Origin: Saprospiraceae bacterium
GTDB taxonomy: Bacteria; Bacteroidota; Bacteroidia; Chitinophagales; Saprospiraceae
DNA length: 64,000 bases
Direction of reading: 5' to 3'
Assembly (NCBI GenBank): GCA_026129545.1
Contig: JAHCHX010000001.1
Coordinates: forward strand, 2,789,501-2,853,500
Shown here: positions 45,713 through 54,899 of the stretch, piece by piece
Layout of the letters: every line of letters starts with the position of its first letter
Position numbering within the stretch: the stretch's first letter is position 1
Notes under the pieces: generated by a model
The model's input: only the letters and a program-made list of their open reading frames with translations
What the model was told of the DNA's origin: nothing
Databases searched by the model: none
Position numbers and translations under genes: made by a program

Positions 45713-45786
45713 TGGGCCCGGCAGGAATTGAACCCGCGACCATCTGATTATGAGTCAGCCGCTCTAACCACCTGAGCTACGGGCCC
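45713..45786 (-). tRNA. tRNA with anticodon CAT (elongator Met, or Ile2)
   Basis: On the minus strand: acceptor GGGCCCG/CGGGCCC, D-stem GCTC/GAGC, anticodon loop CTCATAA giving CAT, T-arm GCGGG-TTCAATT-CCTGC, and discriminator A. CCA is encoded (45710-45712). The lack of initiator features argues for elongator Met; a lysidine-modified Ile2 tRNA is the alternative. Confidence 0.9.
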
Positions 45787-45811
45787 TGACATTGTGTGTC
45801 CGAAAACGCGG

Positions 45812-45819
45812 CAAAGATA
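45812..45819 (-). promoter_or_regulatory. -7 element for the CAT tRNA
   Basis: TATCTTTGCCGCG on the minus strand, 26 bases upstream of the mature tRNA end. Confidence 0.5.
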
Positions 45820-45865
45820 GATTTAATTCCAAAGTTGGGTACTCATTTTTTCAATCTACACCATT

Positions 45866-46729
45866 ATGCTCCCTATCCCACTTCAATCGCATCTTCAGCA
45901 ATTGTTGAACGCATCCCGGCTACACGCAAAACCACTTTCGGGGGGCGATATCCATCGGGCAGCCTTGATCGCAACCCACAATGGCGCGACTTTTTTCCTG
46001 AAATTCAACTCAGGGGAGCAGGCCCCTGAAATGTTCCGAACCGAAGCATTGGGACTAGCGTTGCTGGGCGCATCCAAAGTGATAGCAGTACCTAAGGTGT
46101 TAGGGCATGGCGCTGTGGAAGGATTCGCTTTTATCTTGCTCGAATACATCGCTCCGGGCCAACGCAATCGTCATTTTTGGGAGCATTTCGGCGAATCGTT
46201 GGCAGTATTGCACAGCACCACCTCCGCGCAATTTGGATTTGCACACGACAATTTCATCGGCTCCCTACCCCAATCAAACACCCGGCACGACACTTGGCCA
46301 GCCTTTTACACAGAACAACGCCTGCTGCCCCAAATGAAACTGGCTTGCCAACTTGAGCGCCTGAACACGGGCGACGAGCGACGTTTGGAGCAGCTATGCA
46401 AACGGCTTGAATCCATCTGCCCCCACGAGCCGCCCGCGCTCGTGCATGGCGACCTTTGGAGCGGCAATTTTCTTTGCAACGCGGAGAGCAAGCCCGTGCT
46501 GATTGACCCCGCCGCTTCCTTTTCGCACCGTGAGTTGGATTTGGCCATGAGCAGGTTATTTGGTGGCTTCGACCCTGTTTTTTATCAGAGCTATGCGGCG
46601 GCGTGGCCAATAGAGGCTGGTTTTGAGGAGCGAATAGGCATTTATCAGCTCTACTATTTGCTGGTTCACGTCAACCTTTTTGGTGGCGGGTATGTAGAGG
46701 AAGTGCGACAGGTGTTGCAGCGTTATTGA
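45866..46729 (+). CDS. Fructosamine-kinase/aminoglycoside-phosphotransferase-like protein
   Basis: Protein-kinase-like fold: SGGDIHRAALI (nucleotide loop), FFLKFN (catalytic Lys), FRTEALGLALL (Glu), FAILLEYI-like hinge segment, HGDLWSGNFL (catalytic loop, Asp) and LIDPAASFSHRELDLAM (metal-binding Asp). The 'HGDLWSGN' and 'DPAASFSHRELDLAM' forms point to the fructosamine-3-kinase family, which repairs glycated amines. Length 287 is normal. Confidence 0.88.
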   Translation: MLPIPLQSHLQQLLNASRLHAKPLSGGDIHRAALIATHNGATFFLKFNSGEQAPEMFRTEALGLALLGASKVIAVPKVLGHGAVEGFAFILLEYIAPGQRNRHFWEHFGESLAVLHSTTSAQFGFAHDNFIGSLPQSNTRHDTWPAFYTEQRLLPQMKLACQLERLNTGDERRLEQLCKRLESICPHEPPALVHGDLWSGNFLCNAESKPVLIDPAASFSHRELDLAMSRLFGGFDPVFYQSYAAAWPIEAGFEERIGIYQLYYLLVHVNLFGGGYVEEVRQVLQRY

Positions 46730-46815
46730 TATTCGCTTGACATTCCTCTGGCCATCTCAGAACAAATAATTGTTGCCGCTGAAGCATCCCCGCCAAGAAA
46801 GGCAGGAGGTTTTTG

Positions 46816-46864
46816 GGGGTTGTGCAAAAAGCCTCAAAAGAGTGGGGCTTTTTTACACAACCCC
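46816..46864. terminator. Long hairpin between convergent genes
   Basis: A 9-bp outer stem GGGGTTGTG/CACAACCCC (46816-46824, 46856-46864) continues as AAAAA/TTTTT and GCC/GGC after one mismatch. T-runs are within the stem on both strands, suiting a bidirectional terminator. Confidence 0.7.
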
Positions 46865-46937
46865 AGCGAACAGTTGATGTCGCCACTTGCCAACAGCACA
46901 CACAGCGAGAAAGGTATTTAGCCGATTCACGCATTTT

Positions 46938-47969
46938 TTAGCACCCGAACACCTGCACGGCAAAAACCATTTGCCCCGAAACGGCTAAATGAAACATCTC
47001 CTTTTCGTCGGTTCGAGGGCGCATGAGCTCCCATGTTTTGCCGCCGTCGGTGGAGCGGGAGATGCCAGCATCGGTGCTGCAAAAGAGGTATTTACCCGCT
47101 TGCACTATATCGTAAATATCACGAGCCAGCGAAAGCCCCTCGTCTATGCGCTGCCAAGTCTTGCCCTCGTCGGCAGAAGTGTAAAGCTTGTTCGGCTTGC
47201 CTTCCCGCCGTGTGCCGCCGTCGGTGACGGTGACGAAGCCACCCTCGATGCGTTTTGTTTTGAATGCCGAACCGTCGCTCGTCAGCACCCAATCCCAGTG
47301 TTCGCCGCCGTCGGTCGAGCGCATCAAGCCACTGTAGGAGCCGCAAATCAGCACATCGCCCGACACAGCGAAACTGTTGACCCCCTCGTCGGCAAAGATG
47401 TGTTTCCAACTCTTCCCGTCGTCGGCAGATTTGTAAATACCGCTTTCGCAGCCGACGAAAACTGTTCTGTCCGGGGTTTCCAAAATGGTGCGCACCGTTT
47501 TGTCTTCCAGTGCATTGTGCATGGGTGTCCATATACCCGTGCCCAGTATCCCTTTGAAAAAACCGTTCTGGTAACTGCTGGCATACAGCCCGCTCTGTCC
47601 GGGGAAGACATCGGTGACATTTTCGTCCAGAAAAGCCTCTTTTTCCCACACCCGGGCTACAAGGGCGGTGCTTCTGTGGTACAAACCGCTTCCAGAAGCC
47701 AAATAGATTTCGTTGCCGTCGGCAAAAACACGTCCGACCGGCAGCTTCTCGGGCAGCCCGTCGCTGACATCCTGCCAGCTCTGCCCCCCGTCTGTGGATT
47801 GAAAAATGATGTTTGCCGCCGTTGGCGGAGCCTTTTCTGAGCATTGCTGGTTGCCTAAGATGGACAGGAAAGCGAGGCTGGCCGCTACGGATTGGTTTTC
47901 TCCCTGATTCTGCTGACAGGAAACGAGGGACTGAAAGAAGAGCAAAAGAACGAGAATGTGAATTTGCAT
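46938..47969 (-). CDS. BNR/sortilin-like repeat lipoprotein (Ycf48-like propeller)
   Basis: Signal MQIHILVLLLFFQSLVSC with a lipobox Cys at 18. The rest is a beta-propeller of repeated BNR/Asp-box blades: STDGGQSWQDVSDGLP, SADDGKSWKHIFADEG, STDGGEHWDWVLT, SADEGKTWQRIDEG and STDGGKTWELMRP. Six to seven blades in 343 residues suggest one closed propeller. Such proteins are often assembly factors or glycan binders; the ligand is unknown. A CACTTTTGCTGC element (48008 to 48001) lies about 35 bases upstream. Confidence 0.85.
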   Translation of the reverse strand: MQIHILVLLLFFQSLVSCQQNQGENQSVAASLAFLSILGNQQCSEKAPPTAANIIFQSTDGGQSWQDVSDGLPEKLPVGRVFADGNEIYLASGSGLYHRSTALVARVWEKEAFLDENVTDVFPGQSGLYASSYQNGFFKGILGTGIWTPMHNALEDKTVRTILETPDRTVFVGCESGIYKSADDGKSWKHIFADEGVNSFAVSGDVLICGSYSGLMRSTDGGEHWDWVLTSDGSAFKTKRIEGGFVTVTDGGTRREGKPNKLYTSADEGKTWQRIDEGLSLARDIYDIVQAGKYLFCSTDAGISRSTDGGKTWELMRPRTDEKEMFHLAVSGQMVFAVQVFGC

Positions 47970-48066
47970 GACATTGTTTGTGTTTGGTGAAACAATGCAG
48001 CAAAAGTGTGGGTGGCACGGGTGTAAGCGGCTTTTTTGCGTGTAAAACGATGTAACGGATTTGTAA

Positions 48067-48264
48067 AAGTCATTTGGCGCGTCAAAACCCTTTGACGGCC
48101 TTTCTTTTGAATTTCTTCATTTTGCCACGAAAATCATGCTGCGGCACAGCAACTGGAATGTGTCGGAAATTTCGGATACGCTCGGTTTTACGAAAGTGAC
48201 GCATTTCAATAATTTTTTCAAAAAGCATGTCGAAATCAGCTCCTTGAAATTCAGAAACGCATAG
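48067..48264 (+). pseudogene. Remnant of an AraC-family regulator (C-terminal helix-turn-helix only)
   Basis: From the ATG at 48136 the plus strand reads MLRHSNWNVSEISDTLGF, then TKVTHFNNFFKKHVEISSLK and a stop. This is the second helix-turn-helix of an AraC domain. In-frame residues upstream (LHFATKI) may extend it slightly, but the frame is closed by a stop at 48064-48066 and no regulatory domain or first helix-turn-helix is present. It is a decayed or truncated copy, on the opposite strand to the intact AraC gene next to it. Confidence 0.75.
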
Positions 48265-48306
48265 GCCAGATTCGACATTTTGAAAAGTTGTCAAATCTCC
48301 AATGTC

Positions 48307-49218
48307 TCAATTGGGCGTCCGATACGCACTCGGCGACATTCCGGTCTTCTGTTTGAACAGCCTGCTAAAGTGTTGCGGGTATTTAAACCCCAGTTCAAAA
48401 GCCACTTCGTTGATGGTTTTATTGGTGTCAAAAACCCTGTTCTTTGCGGTTTCGATGACTTTGTTTTGCACATATTCCTGCGCCGATTTGCCTGTTTCTT
48501 TTTTGATTAAATCGCCGAAATAATTGGCGGACAAGTTCAACTCACGGGCACAATACGCGACCGACGGCAAGCCGATTTCCTGTGGCTTGTCCGATGAAAA
48601 ATAGGCATTGAGCAGTTCCTCGAATTTCTCCAGAATACCCCTGTTGGCGTTGTCCCTTGTGATAAACTGGCGGTCGTAAAAACGCTCGCAATAGTTCAGG
48701 AACAGTTCGATATTGGAGGCGATGAGCTTTTTACTGTGTTTGTCAACGGTTTGTTGCAACTCGAACGCGATGTTTGAAAAACAATCCATGACAATCTGTC
48801 TTTCCCTTTCCGACAAGTGTAGCGCCTCGTTCGTGTTGTAGCTGAAAAAGCCATAATCGCCGATACTTTTGGCAAGCGCAGTGCCCGGCAACAGGTCGGG
48901 ATGGAACACTAGGGCGTGACCAACGGGCTGGTAGTTTTCGCCCGTGTTTTCCAATTCCATCACCTGCCCCGGCGCGGTGAAAACCAAAGTGCCCTCCTGA
49001 TAGTCGTAGTAATTGCGCCCGTATTTCAGGTCGCCGCATTTTACCTCCTTCAAAAAAATGCAGTAAAAACCGTAGATAATTCTTATAGACTTTTCTCCGC
49101 CCCAGGACCTGGGGTTTGCCCTGGAGAAATCAATCACGCTCACCAAGGGATGCAACGTTTTGTGGTTGTTAAAAGCATTGTATTCGTTGACCGTATTGAA
49201 GTTGTAGGTGCGTACCAT
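48307..49218 (-). CDS. AraC-family transcriptional regulator
   Basis: Start at 49218 (MVRTYNFNTVNEYNAFNNHK). An N-terminal cupin-like sensor domain (about residues 1-180; YYDYQEGTLVFTAPGQVMEL) is followed by the double helix-turn-helix: LPSVAYCARELNLSANYFGDLIKKETG and INEVAFELGFKYPQHFSRLFKQKTGMSP. It is divergent from the hydrolase-NTF2 gene across a region carrying a 34-bp palindrome, so it probably controls that gene. A TAATTTTG element lies at 49250-49243. Confidence 0.92.
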   Translation of the reverse strand: MVRTYNFNTVNEYNAFNNHKTLHPLVSVIDFSRANPRSWGGEKSIRIIYGFYCIFLKEVKCGDLKYGRNYYDYQEGTLVFTAPGQVMELENTGENYQPVGHALVFHPDLLPGTALAKSIGDYGFFSYNTNEALHLSERERQIVMDCFSNIAFELQQTVDKHSKKLIASNIELFLNYCERFYDRQFITRDNANRGILEKFEELLNAYFSSDKPQEIGLPSVAYCARELNLSANYFGDLIKKETGKSAQEYVQNKVIETAKNRVFDTNKTINEVAFELGFKYPQHFSRLFKQKTGMSPSAYRTPN

Positions 49219-49242
49219 ACGTCGGAATTGTTTTTTGAACAA

Positions 49243-49250
49243 CAAAATTA
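49243..49250 (-). promoter_or_regulatory. -7 element for the AraC gene
   Basis: TAATTTTG on the minus strand fits TAnnTTTG, about 25-30 bases before the start codon. Confidence 0.4.
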
Positions 49251-49383
49251 GCCCTTTCCGGAAAAGCTTGACCGCCGGGGCAGCCCAACCAGTAAAATTG
49301 GTAGAAGATGCCGTAATCCATATACCATCTTTGAAGTAACACGCCAAGACCTTTGTGCTGTGAAGTCAATCTGCCCAAACCAA

Positions 49384-49417
49384 GTGGTACGGCAGGTTTG
49401 CAAATCCGCCGTACCAC
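49384..49417. promoter_or_regulatory. 34-bp near-perfect palindrome upstream of the hydrolase gene
   Basis: Arms GTGGTACGGC (49384-49393) and GCCGTACCAC (49408-49417) are exact complements. The 14-base centre also folds (GGTTTG/CAAATC with one wobble), so the whole site is symmetric about 49400/49401. It ends 25 bases before the ATG at 49443. Candidate operator, or a hairpin in the mRNA leader. Confidence 0.7.
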
Positions 49418-49442
49418 CCAAGTTAAATTAAACAAAGGAAAA

Positions 49443-50873
49443 ATGAAAAAAATCACATCAATCGCACTGACAATATTGACGGTAATGGGCATTGTAAACG
49501 CTCAAAAAACGAATCAACAAAACCCTTGGACTTTGGTCTATGAGGGAGCCATTACCAAAAATGTAAAAGGCAAGGTCAATATCCACCCAGTCACCTATAA
49601 AATAAAGGATATTGCAATAGCGGCAAACGTTTATACCCCGCCGAATTTTGATGATACCCAAAAATATCCTGCAATTGTCATTGCACACCCCAACGGCGGC
49701 GTAAAAGAACAGGTTGCGGGTTTGTATGCGCAGCGTTTGGCGGAGCAGGGTTTTATCACCATCACGGCAGATGCGGCATACCAGGGCGGCAGCGGAGGCA
49801 CGCCACGAAATGTAGACAAGCCGGCAAACCGCATTGAAGATATTTATGCCATGGGTGATTTTATAGCTCTATATCAAGGTGTTGACACTGCAAAGCTGGG
49901 GCTGCTCGGGATTTGTGGCGGCGGCGGTTATTCTTTAAAGGCAGCGCAGGCAGACAAACGGTTTAAAGCAATTGCGACGGTAAGTATGTTCAATTCAGGG
50001 GTGGTGCGGCGGAATGGTTTTATGAACTCACAAATAGCCACTATTGAGGAGCGTCTAAAGCAAGCGTCGGAGGCGCGGGCATTGGAAGCGGCCGGAGGCG
50101 AAACACTTTATGCCGCCGATGCCCAATGGACCGATGAGATGGCAGACAAAATGCCGTTTGATTTGTATCGTGAGGGCCACTATTACTACAATAGAACCCA
50201 CGCCCATCCAAATTCCACCTTCAGGTACACCATGAGCAGTTTGCTGGATTTAATGGCTTGGGATGCAAGCACTAATATGGATTTGATTGACCAGTCCCTT
50301 TTAATGATTGCCGGAAGCAAAGCCGACACTTACTATATGACCGATGACGCATTTAGAAAAGCGACCAATGCAAAAAGCAAGGAATTGTTCCTAATAAATG
50401 GCGCAACGCACATCGAGACCTATTGGAAGCCGGAGTATGTTTCGCAGGCGGTGAATAAGTTGGTCAGCTTTTATCAGGCCAATCTTAAGAATGTTGAGCA
50501 GGAAATCATAGAACTTTCAAAGAATAAATGGCACTGGATGGCGGACAACGATGTGGATAAACTTGAACCGCTCTTCCACAAGCAATCGAAATTTGTCCAC
50601 ATGAGCGGAACATGGAACAAGGACAGGGAGCTCGAAATCATCAAAACCGGAAGTATTTGGTACAAAAAAGCCGATGTCCACGATGTGGCAGTGGAGATGA
50701 TTGACGACACCGCCATACTCTGGAACCGCATCACGCTGCTGGCGGTGGTACGCGGCGAAGAGGTGTCGAATCAATTTACGGTTACCGAAATTTACAAAAA
50801 ACAAGGGGGTGATTGGAAGTTGCTGGATTTGACATTCAGCAGTGTGCGAGACACCCATAGCATCCAACATTAG
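49443..50873 (+). CDS. Secreted alpha/beta hydrolase (DLH-like) fused to an NTF2/SnoaL-like domain
   Basis: Start at 49443; MKKITSIALTILTVMGIVNAQ is a signal peptide. Residues of about 50-345 form an alpha/beta hydrolase: YPAIVIAHPNGGVKEQVAG, GFITITADAAYQGGSGGTP, and a nucleophile elbow GICGGGGYS with Cys instead of Ser, as in dienelactone hydrolases. The acid Asp may be in AGSKADTYYM and the His in NGATHIETYW. Residues of about 355-475 (EQEIIELSKNKWHWMADND, LEPLFHKQSKFVHMSGTW) are an NTF2-like/DUF4440-type domain. The fusion places two small-molecule-binding folds in one exported protein. Substrate unknown. Confidence 0.85.
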   Translation: MKKITSIALTILTVMGIVNAQKTNQQNPWTLVYEGAITKNVKGKVNIHPVTYKIKDIAIAANVYTPPNFDDTQKYPAIVIAHPNGGVKEQVAGLYAQRLAEQGFITITADAAYQGGSGGTPRNVDKPANRIEDIYAMGDFIALYQGVDTAKLGLLGICGGGGYSLKAAQADKRFKAIATVSMFNSGVVRRNGFMNSQIATIEERLKQASEARALEAAGGETLYAADAQWTDEMADKMPFDLYREGHYYYNRTHAHPNSTFRYTMSSLLDLMAWDASTNMDLIDQSLLMIAGSKADTYYMTDDAFRKATNAKSKELFLINGATHIETYWKPEYVSQAVNKLVSFYQANLKNVEQEIIELSKNKWHWMADNDVDKLEPLFHKQSKFVHMSGTWNKDRELEIIKTGSIWYKKADVHDVAVEMIDDTAILWNRITLLAVVRGEEVSNQFTVTEIYKKQGGDWKLLDLTFSSVRDTHSIQH

Positions 50874-50897
50874 CAAAGAATTTTCAAAAACAAAAAA

Positions 50898-51983
50898 ATG
50901 ACAAACCGAAAAATAGGCTTCGTCCTTTTATCAATTACAGCCTCAATTCTTTTTGCTGCATGCGCATCCATGAAAGACAACACGGGCAACAGCCCGCTCA
51001 CGATTCAGGAACAAGGCAGCTTCGCCGTAGGCGGCACGGTAATCGCCAACCCCGGAACATTCGACCCCTACAAGCCAACGCCCGATGGACAAACCTTCCG
51101 CGGCGACCATGCATATATTTTTTATCAAATTCCCGCGAAAGCCCGAAAACTGCCCCTGGTCATGTGGCATGGCATCGGTCAGTTTTCCAAAACCTGGGAA
51201 ACTACGCCCGATGGAAGGGAGGGTTTTCAAAATATTTTCCTGCGCCGCCGCTTCGGCGTGTATCTCCTCGACCAACCCAGACGGGGCGATGCAGGCCGCA
51301 GCACGGTACCAGCCACCATCGCGCCTACGCCCGACGAACAACAATGGTTTGGCATCTTTCGGGTGGGTATATGGCCCAATTATTTTGACGGCGTACAATT
51401 CGCCCGCGACACCAACACGCTGAACCAATATTTCCGGTCCATGACGCCCAATATTGGACCTATCGACATAAATGTGACGACGGATGCCGCTTCGGCGCTG
51501 TTTGATAAAATTGGCCCCGCCATTCTTGTCACCCATTCTCACTCAGGTGGAATGGGATGGATCACCGCCGTTAAAAATCAAAACGTAAAGGCGATTGTGT
51601 CTTATGAGCCGGGAAGCGGCTTTCTGTTCCCGGAAGGGGAAGTGCCTGCGCCGATGCCCAGTTCCGGCGGTACGCTCGAAGCAGTGGCAGTGCCGATGTC
51701 GGATTTTATGAAACTCACCAAAATCCCCATCATCATCTACTACGGCGACAATATTCCCGAAAAACCCTCTCCCAACCCCGGCGCGGATGGATGGCGGGTG
51801 CGCCTTGCCATGGCGAGGTTGTGGCGGGATGCCGTCAATAAACATGGAGGCGACGTAACCGTCGTGCATCTGCCGGAACTCGGCATCCGGGGCAATACCC
51901 ATTTCCCGTTTTCCGACTTGAATAACCTGCAAATCGCCGACCTGATGTCGAATTTTCTGAAGGAAAAAGGTTTGGATAAATAA
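50898..51983 (+). CDS. Alpha/beta hydrolase lipoprotein (esterase-like)
   Basis: MTNRKIGFVLLSITASILFAACAS has a lipobox (FAAC, Cys22). KLPLVMWHGIGQFSKTWETTPDG contains the oxyanion region, ILVTHSHSGGMGW the nucleophile elbow with Ser, and LPELGIRGNTHFPFSD the likely catalytic His; an Asp in the YYGDNI segment or nearby would complete the triad. It resembles the esterase 713 type of large-loop bacterial esterases, but I hold that lightly. It follows the hydrolase-NTF2 gene by 24 bases, so the two form an operon. Confidence 0.85.
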   Translation: MTNRKIGFVLLSITASILFAACASMKDNTGNSPLTIQEQGSFAVGGTVIANPGTFDPYKPTPDGQTFRGDHAYIFYQIPAKARKLPLVMWHGIGQFSKTWETTPDGREGFQNIFLRRRFGVYLLDQPRRGDAGRSTVPATIAPTPDEQQWFGIFRVGIWPNYFDGVQFARDTNTLNQYFRSMTPNIGPIDINVTTDAASALFDKIGPAILVTHSHSGGMGWITAVKNQNVKAIVSYEPGSGFLFPEGEVPAPMPSSGGTLEAVAVPMSDFMKLTKIPIIIYYGDNIPEKPSPNPGADGWRVRLAMARLWRDAVNKHGGDVTVVHLPELGIRGNTHFPFSDLNNLQIADLMSNFLKEKGLDK

Positions 51984-52006
51984 GTGCTCTGCGAATTAAG
52001 TTTTTA

Positions 52007-52088
52007 AACACAGAGGCACGAAGTCATAGAGGTGTTTATTTACTGAAAATCAAAATGTTGAGTCTCCGTGCCTCTGTACCTCTGTGTT
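52007..52088. repeat. Imperfect inverted repeat of the 'cacagaggcacg' type
   Basis: AACACAGAGGCACGAAG (52007-52023) faces CTCCGTGCCTCTG and TACCTCTGTGTT (about 52064-52088). Such 'acacagaggcac' elements are common dispersed intergenic repeats in Bacteroidota genomes. Confidence 0.6.
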
Positions 52089-52136
52089 GGAGAATCTAAA
52101 ACACGATGTAATAAGCCTTCTCATTAAAACTAAAGC

Positions 52137-52205
52137 ATGATGCGAAATTCAATCATCGAAACATGCCTGCTGCTGGCTTTGTTTAGTTTTAAAGTAAAAA
52201 CTTAG
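52137..52205 (+). pseudogene. Possible gene start cut off by the IS66 element
   Basis: MMRNSIIETCLLLALFSF reads like the beginning of a signal peptide. It runs into the left end of the insertion sequence (52194) and stops at TAG 52203-52205. No continuation is found on the other side of the element. It could be chance. Confidence 0.35.
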
Positions 52206-53664
52206 GCATCCAACCCAAGTCAATGTAAAATTGTTTTAGCGAATACATCTGGTTCATGGAGTTATCGAATGACATATCGGTATTGAAGGATTTGGTCATG
52301 GTCTTGCTTGCCAAGGTTGAGGCACTGGAATCCGAGAATGCTGCCCTTCGGGCGGAAGTTGCCGAATTGCGTTCGCGCCTAAAGATGAACAGCAAGAACA
52401 GTCACAAGCCGCCGTCGTCAGATGGTTTGTCCAAGAAACCGGGCCTTCCCAAAGAGCCGCCCAAAAAGAGCGGCGGCCAGTTGGGCCACAAAGGCAAGAC
52501 GCTCAAGATGGTGGACACGGTGGACCACGTTGTGGTGCACCATGCCACATCCTGCTCCTGCTGTTCGAAGGATTTTTCCACTGCCGACGTGGTTGAAGTG
52601 GCCCAAAAGCGCCAGGTGTTCGATATTCCCGCACCCCGCATGGAGGTCACGGAGCACCAGTTGGGCGTGGCGGTCTGTTGTGGCAGGCAGCATTGGGGCT
52701 GTTTTCCGCCCGAGGTAGGCCAGCCTGTGCAGTACGGTTCCCGGATCAAGGCGCTGAGCGTCCTGTTGAACAACGACTACAAACTGCCGCTGGAGAAAAT
52801 CGAGCAACTCATGGGCGACCTGTGGGGCTGTTCGTTCAACGAAAGCACCGCCCTGACGGCCAACGCTGGCATGTACCAAGCCCTTGAGCCGATTGAGGAA
52901 CAAATCAAAACGGCGGTTTTGGCCTCCGATGTGGTTCATTTTGATGAAACGGGCATGCGGGTGGAGAAAAAACTCCACTGGTTCCACGTCGCCTCGACCG
53001 CGCTGTTCACCCACCTGTTCGTCCACAAAAAACGGGGCAAGGAGGCGCTCGAATCCGAAGCCTCGCTGCTCAAGGACTTCACCAAGCGGGCCGTGCACGA
53101 CTGCTGGGCCAGTTATTTTGACTTTCAACAGTGCAAGCACGCCCTCTGTGGCGCGCACCTGCTCCGGGAACTGACCAATCTGGCGGAAAACGGCTCAAAA
53201 TGGGCCTCCCAAATGCACCAGTTTGTCCTGCAACTCTACCAAGCCAGCCAAAAGGGCACCGGGTCGGTGGCCGACCCTCAAACCTGGCGGCACCACTTCG
53301 AGCAAATCTGCCAATCGGCCGACAGGGAAGAGCCGCCCCCCAAACAGGGCAAAAGAGGAAAGCCCAAAAACTCGAAGGGACGCAACCTGCTCAATCGCCT
53401 GGTCAAGCACCGGGACGAGTGGCTTGCCTTTGCCTTTGAGCAAAACGTGCCGTTCACCAACAACCAAGCCGAGCGCGACATCCGTTGCCTGAAGACCAAA
53501 CAAAAGGTCGCCACCAATTTCCAAACCTTTAAAGGGGCGCAGCACTATGCACGCATACAATCATTTACCTCAACTCTACGCAAACATTCAATGAACGTGT
53601 TCCAGAACCTGACAAACGCTTTTGATAGGAAAACTATCGTTTTTAAGGCTGGCTAAGTTTTTAC
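52194..53664 (+). mobile_element. IS66-family insertion sequence (single ORF)
   Basis: Terminal inverted repeats: left GTAAAAACTTAGGCATCC (52194-52211) and right GGCTGGCTAAGTTTTTAC (53647-53664), 16 of 18 positions matching. They start with GTAA, as usual for IS66. Size 1471 bp. Only the transposase gene is present, without the tnpA/tnpB helper genes, as in the ISBst12-like group. The 8-base flanks (GTTTTAAA and AAAATTTT) are not a duplication, which hints at later rearrangement. Confidence 0.88.
52256..53656 (+). CDS. IS66-family transposase
   Basis: 466 residues, intact. An N-terminal coiled coil (LVMVLLAKVEALESENAALR) and a Lys/Ser/Pro-rich stretch are followed by a zinc-finger segment (CSCCSKDF). 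The DDE catalytic core has Asp in VVHFDETGMRVEKKLHW, Asp in AVHDCWASYFDFQ and Glu in FTNNQAERDIRCLKTKQKV, with CGAHLLRELTNL between. Presumably active unless helper proteins are needed. Confidence 0.95.
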   Translation: MELSNDISVLKDLVMVLLAKVEALESENAALRAEVAELRSRLKMNSKNSHKPPSSDGLSKKPGLPKEPPKKSGGQLGHKGKTLKMVDTVDHVVVHHATSCSCCSKDFSTADVVEVAQKRQVFDIPAPRMEVTEHQLGVAVCCGRQHWGCFPPEVGQPVQYGSRIKALSVLLNNDYKLPLEKIEQLMGDLWGCSFNESTALTANAGMYQALEPIEEQIKTAVLASDVVHFDETGMRVEKKLHWFHVASTALFTHLFVHKKRGKEALESEASLLKDFTKRAVHDCWASYFDFQQCKHALCGAHLLRELTNLAENGSKWASQMHQFVLQLYQASQKGTGSVADPQTWRHHFEQICQSADREEPPPKQGKRGKPKNSKGRNLLNRLVKHRDEWLAFAFEQNVPFTNNQAERDIRCLKTKQKVATNFQTFKGAQHYARIQSFTSTLRKHSMNVFQNLTNAFDRKTIVFKAG

Positions 53665-53674
53665 AAAATTTTAA

Positions 53675-54814
<1,140 letters not shown>

Positions 54815-54899
54815 GTTCCATGTTCGCTACCCAATCCCTGTCCATGTCCCGTTTTGGCGCAATGCGGCGGGGCCATCCGGCGCGGTTGCGTTAAGGTCG

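Noticed and set aside
48082..48294. 70-codon minus-strand frame beside the AraC gene
   Set aside because: It is the shadow of the AraC remnant on the plus strand.
52194..53664. IS66 helper genes tnpA and tnpB
   Set aside because: The element has room for the transposase only; no second or third gene fits between the inverted repeats.
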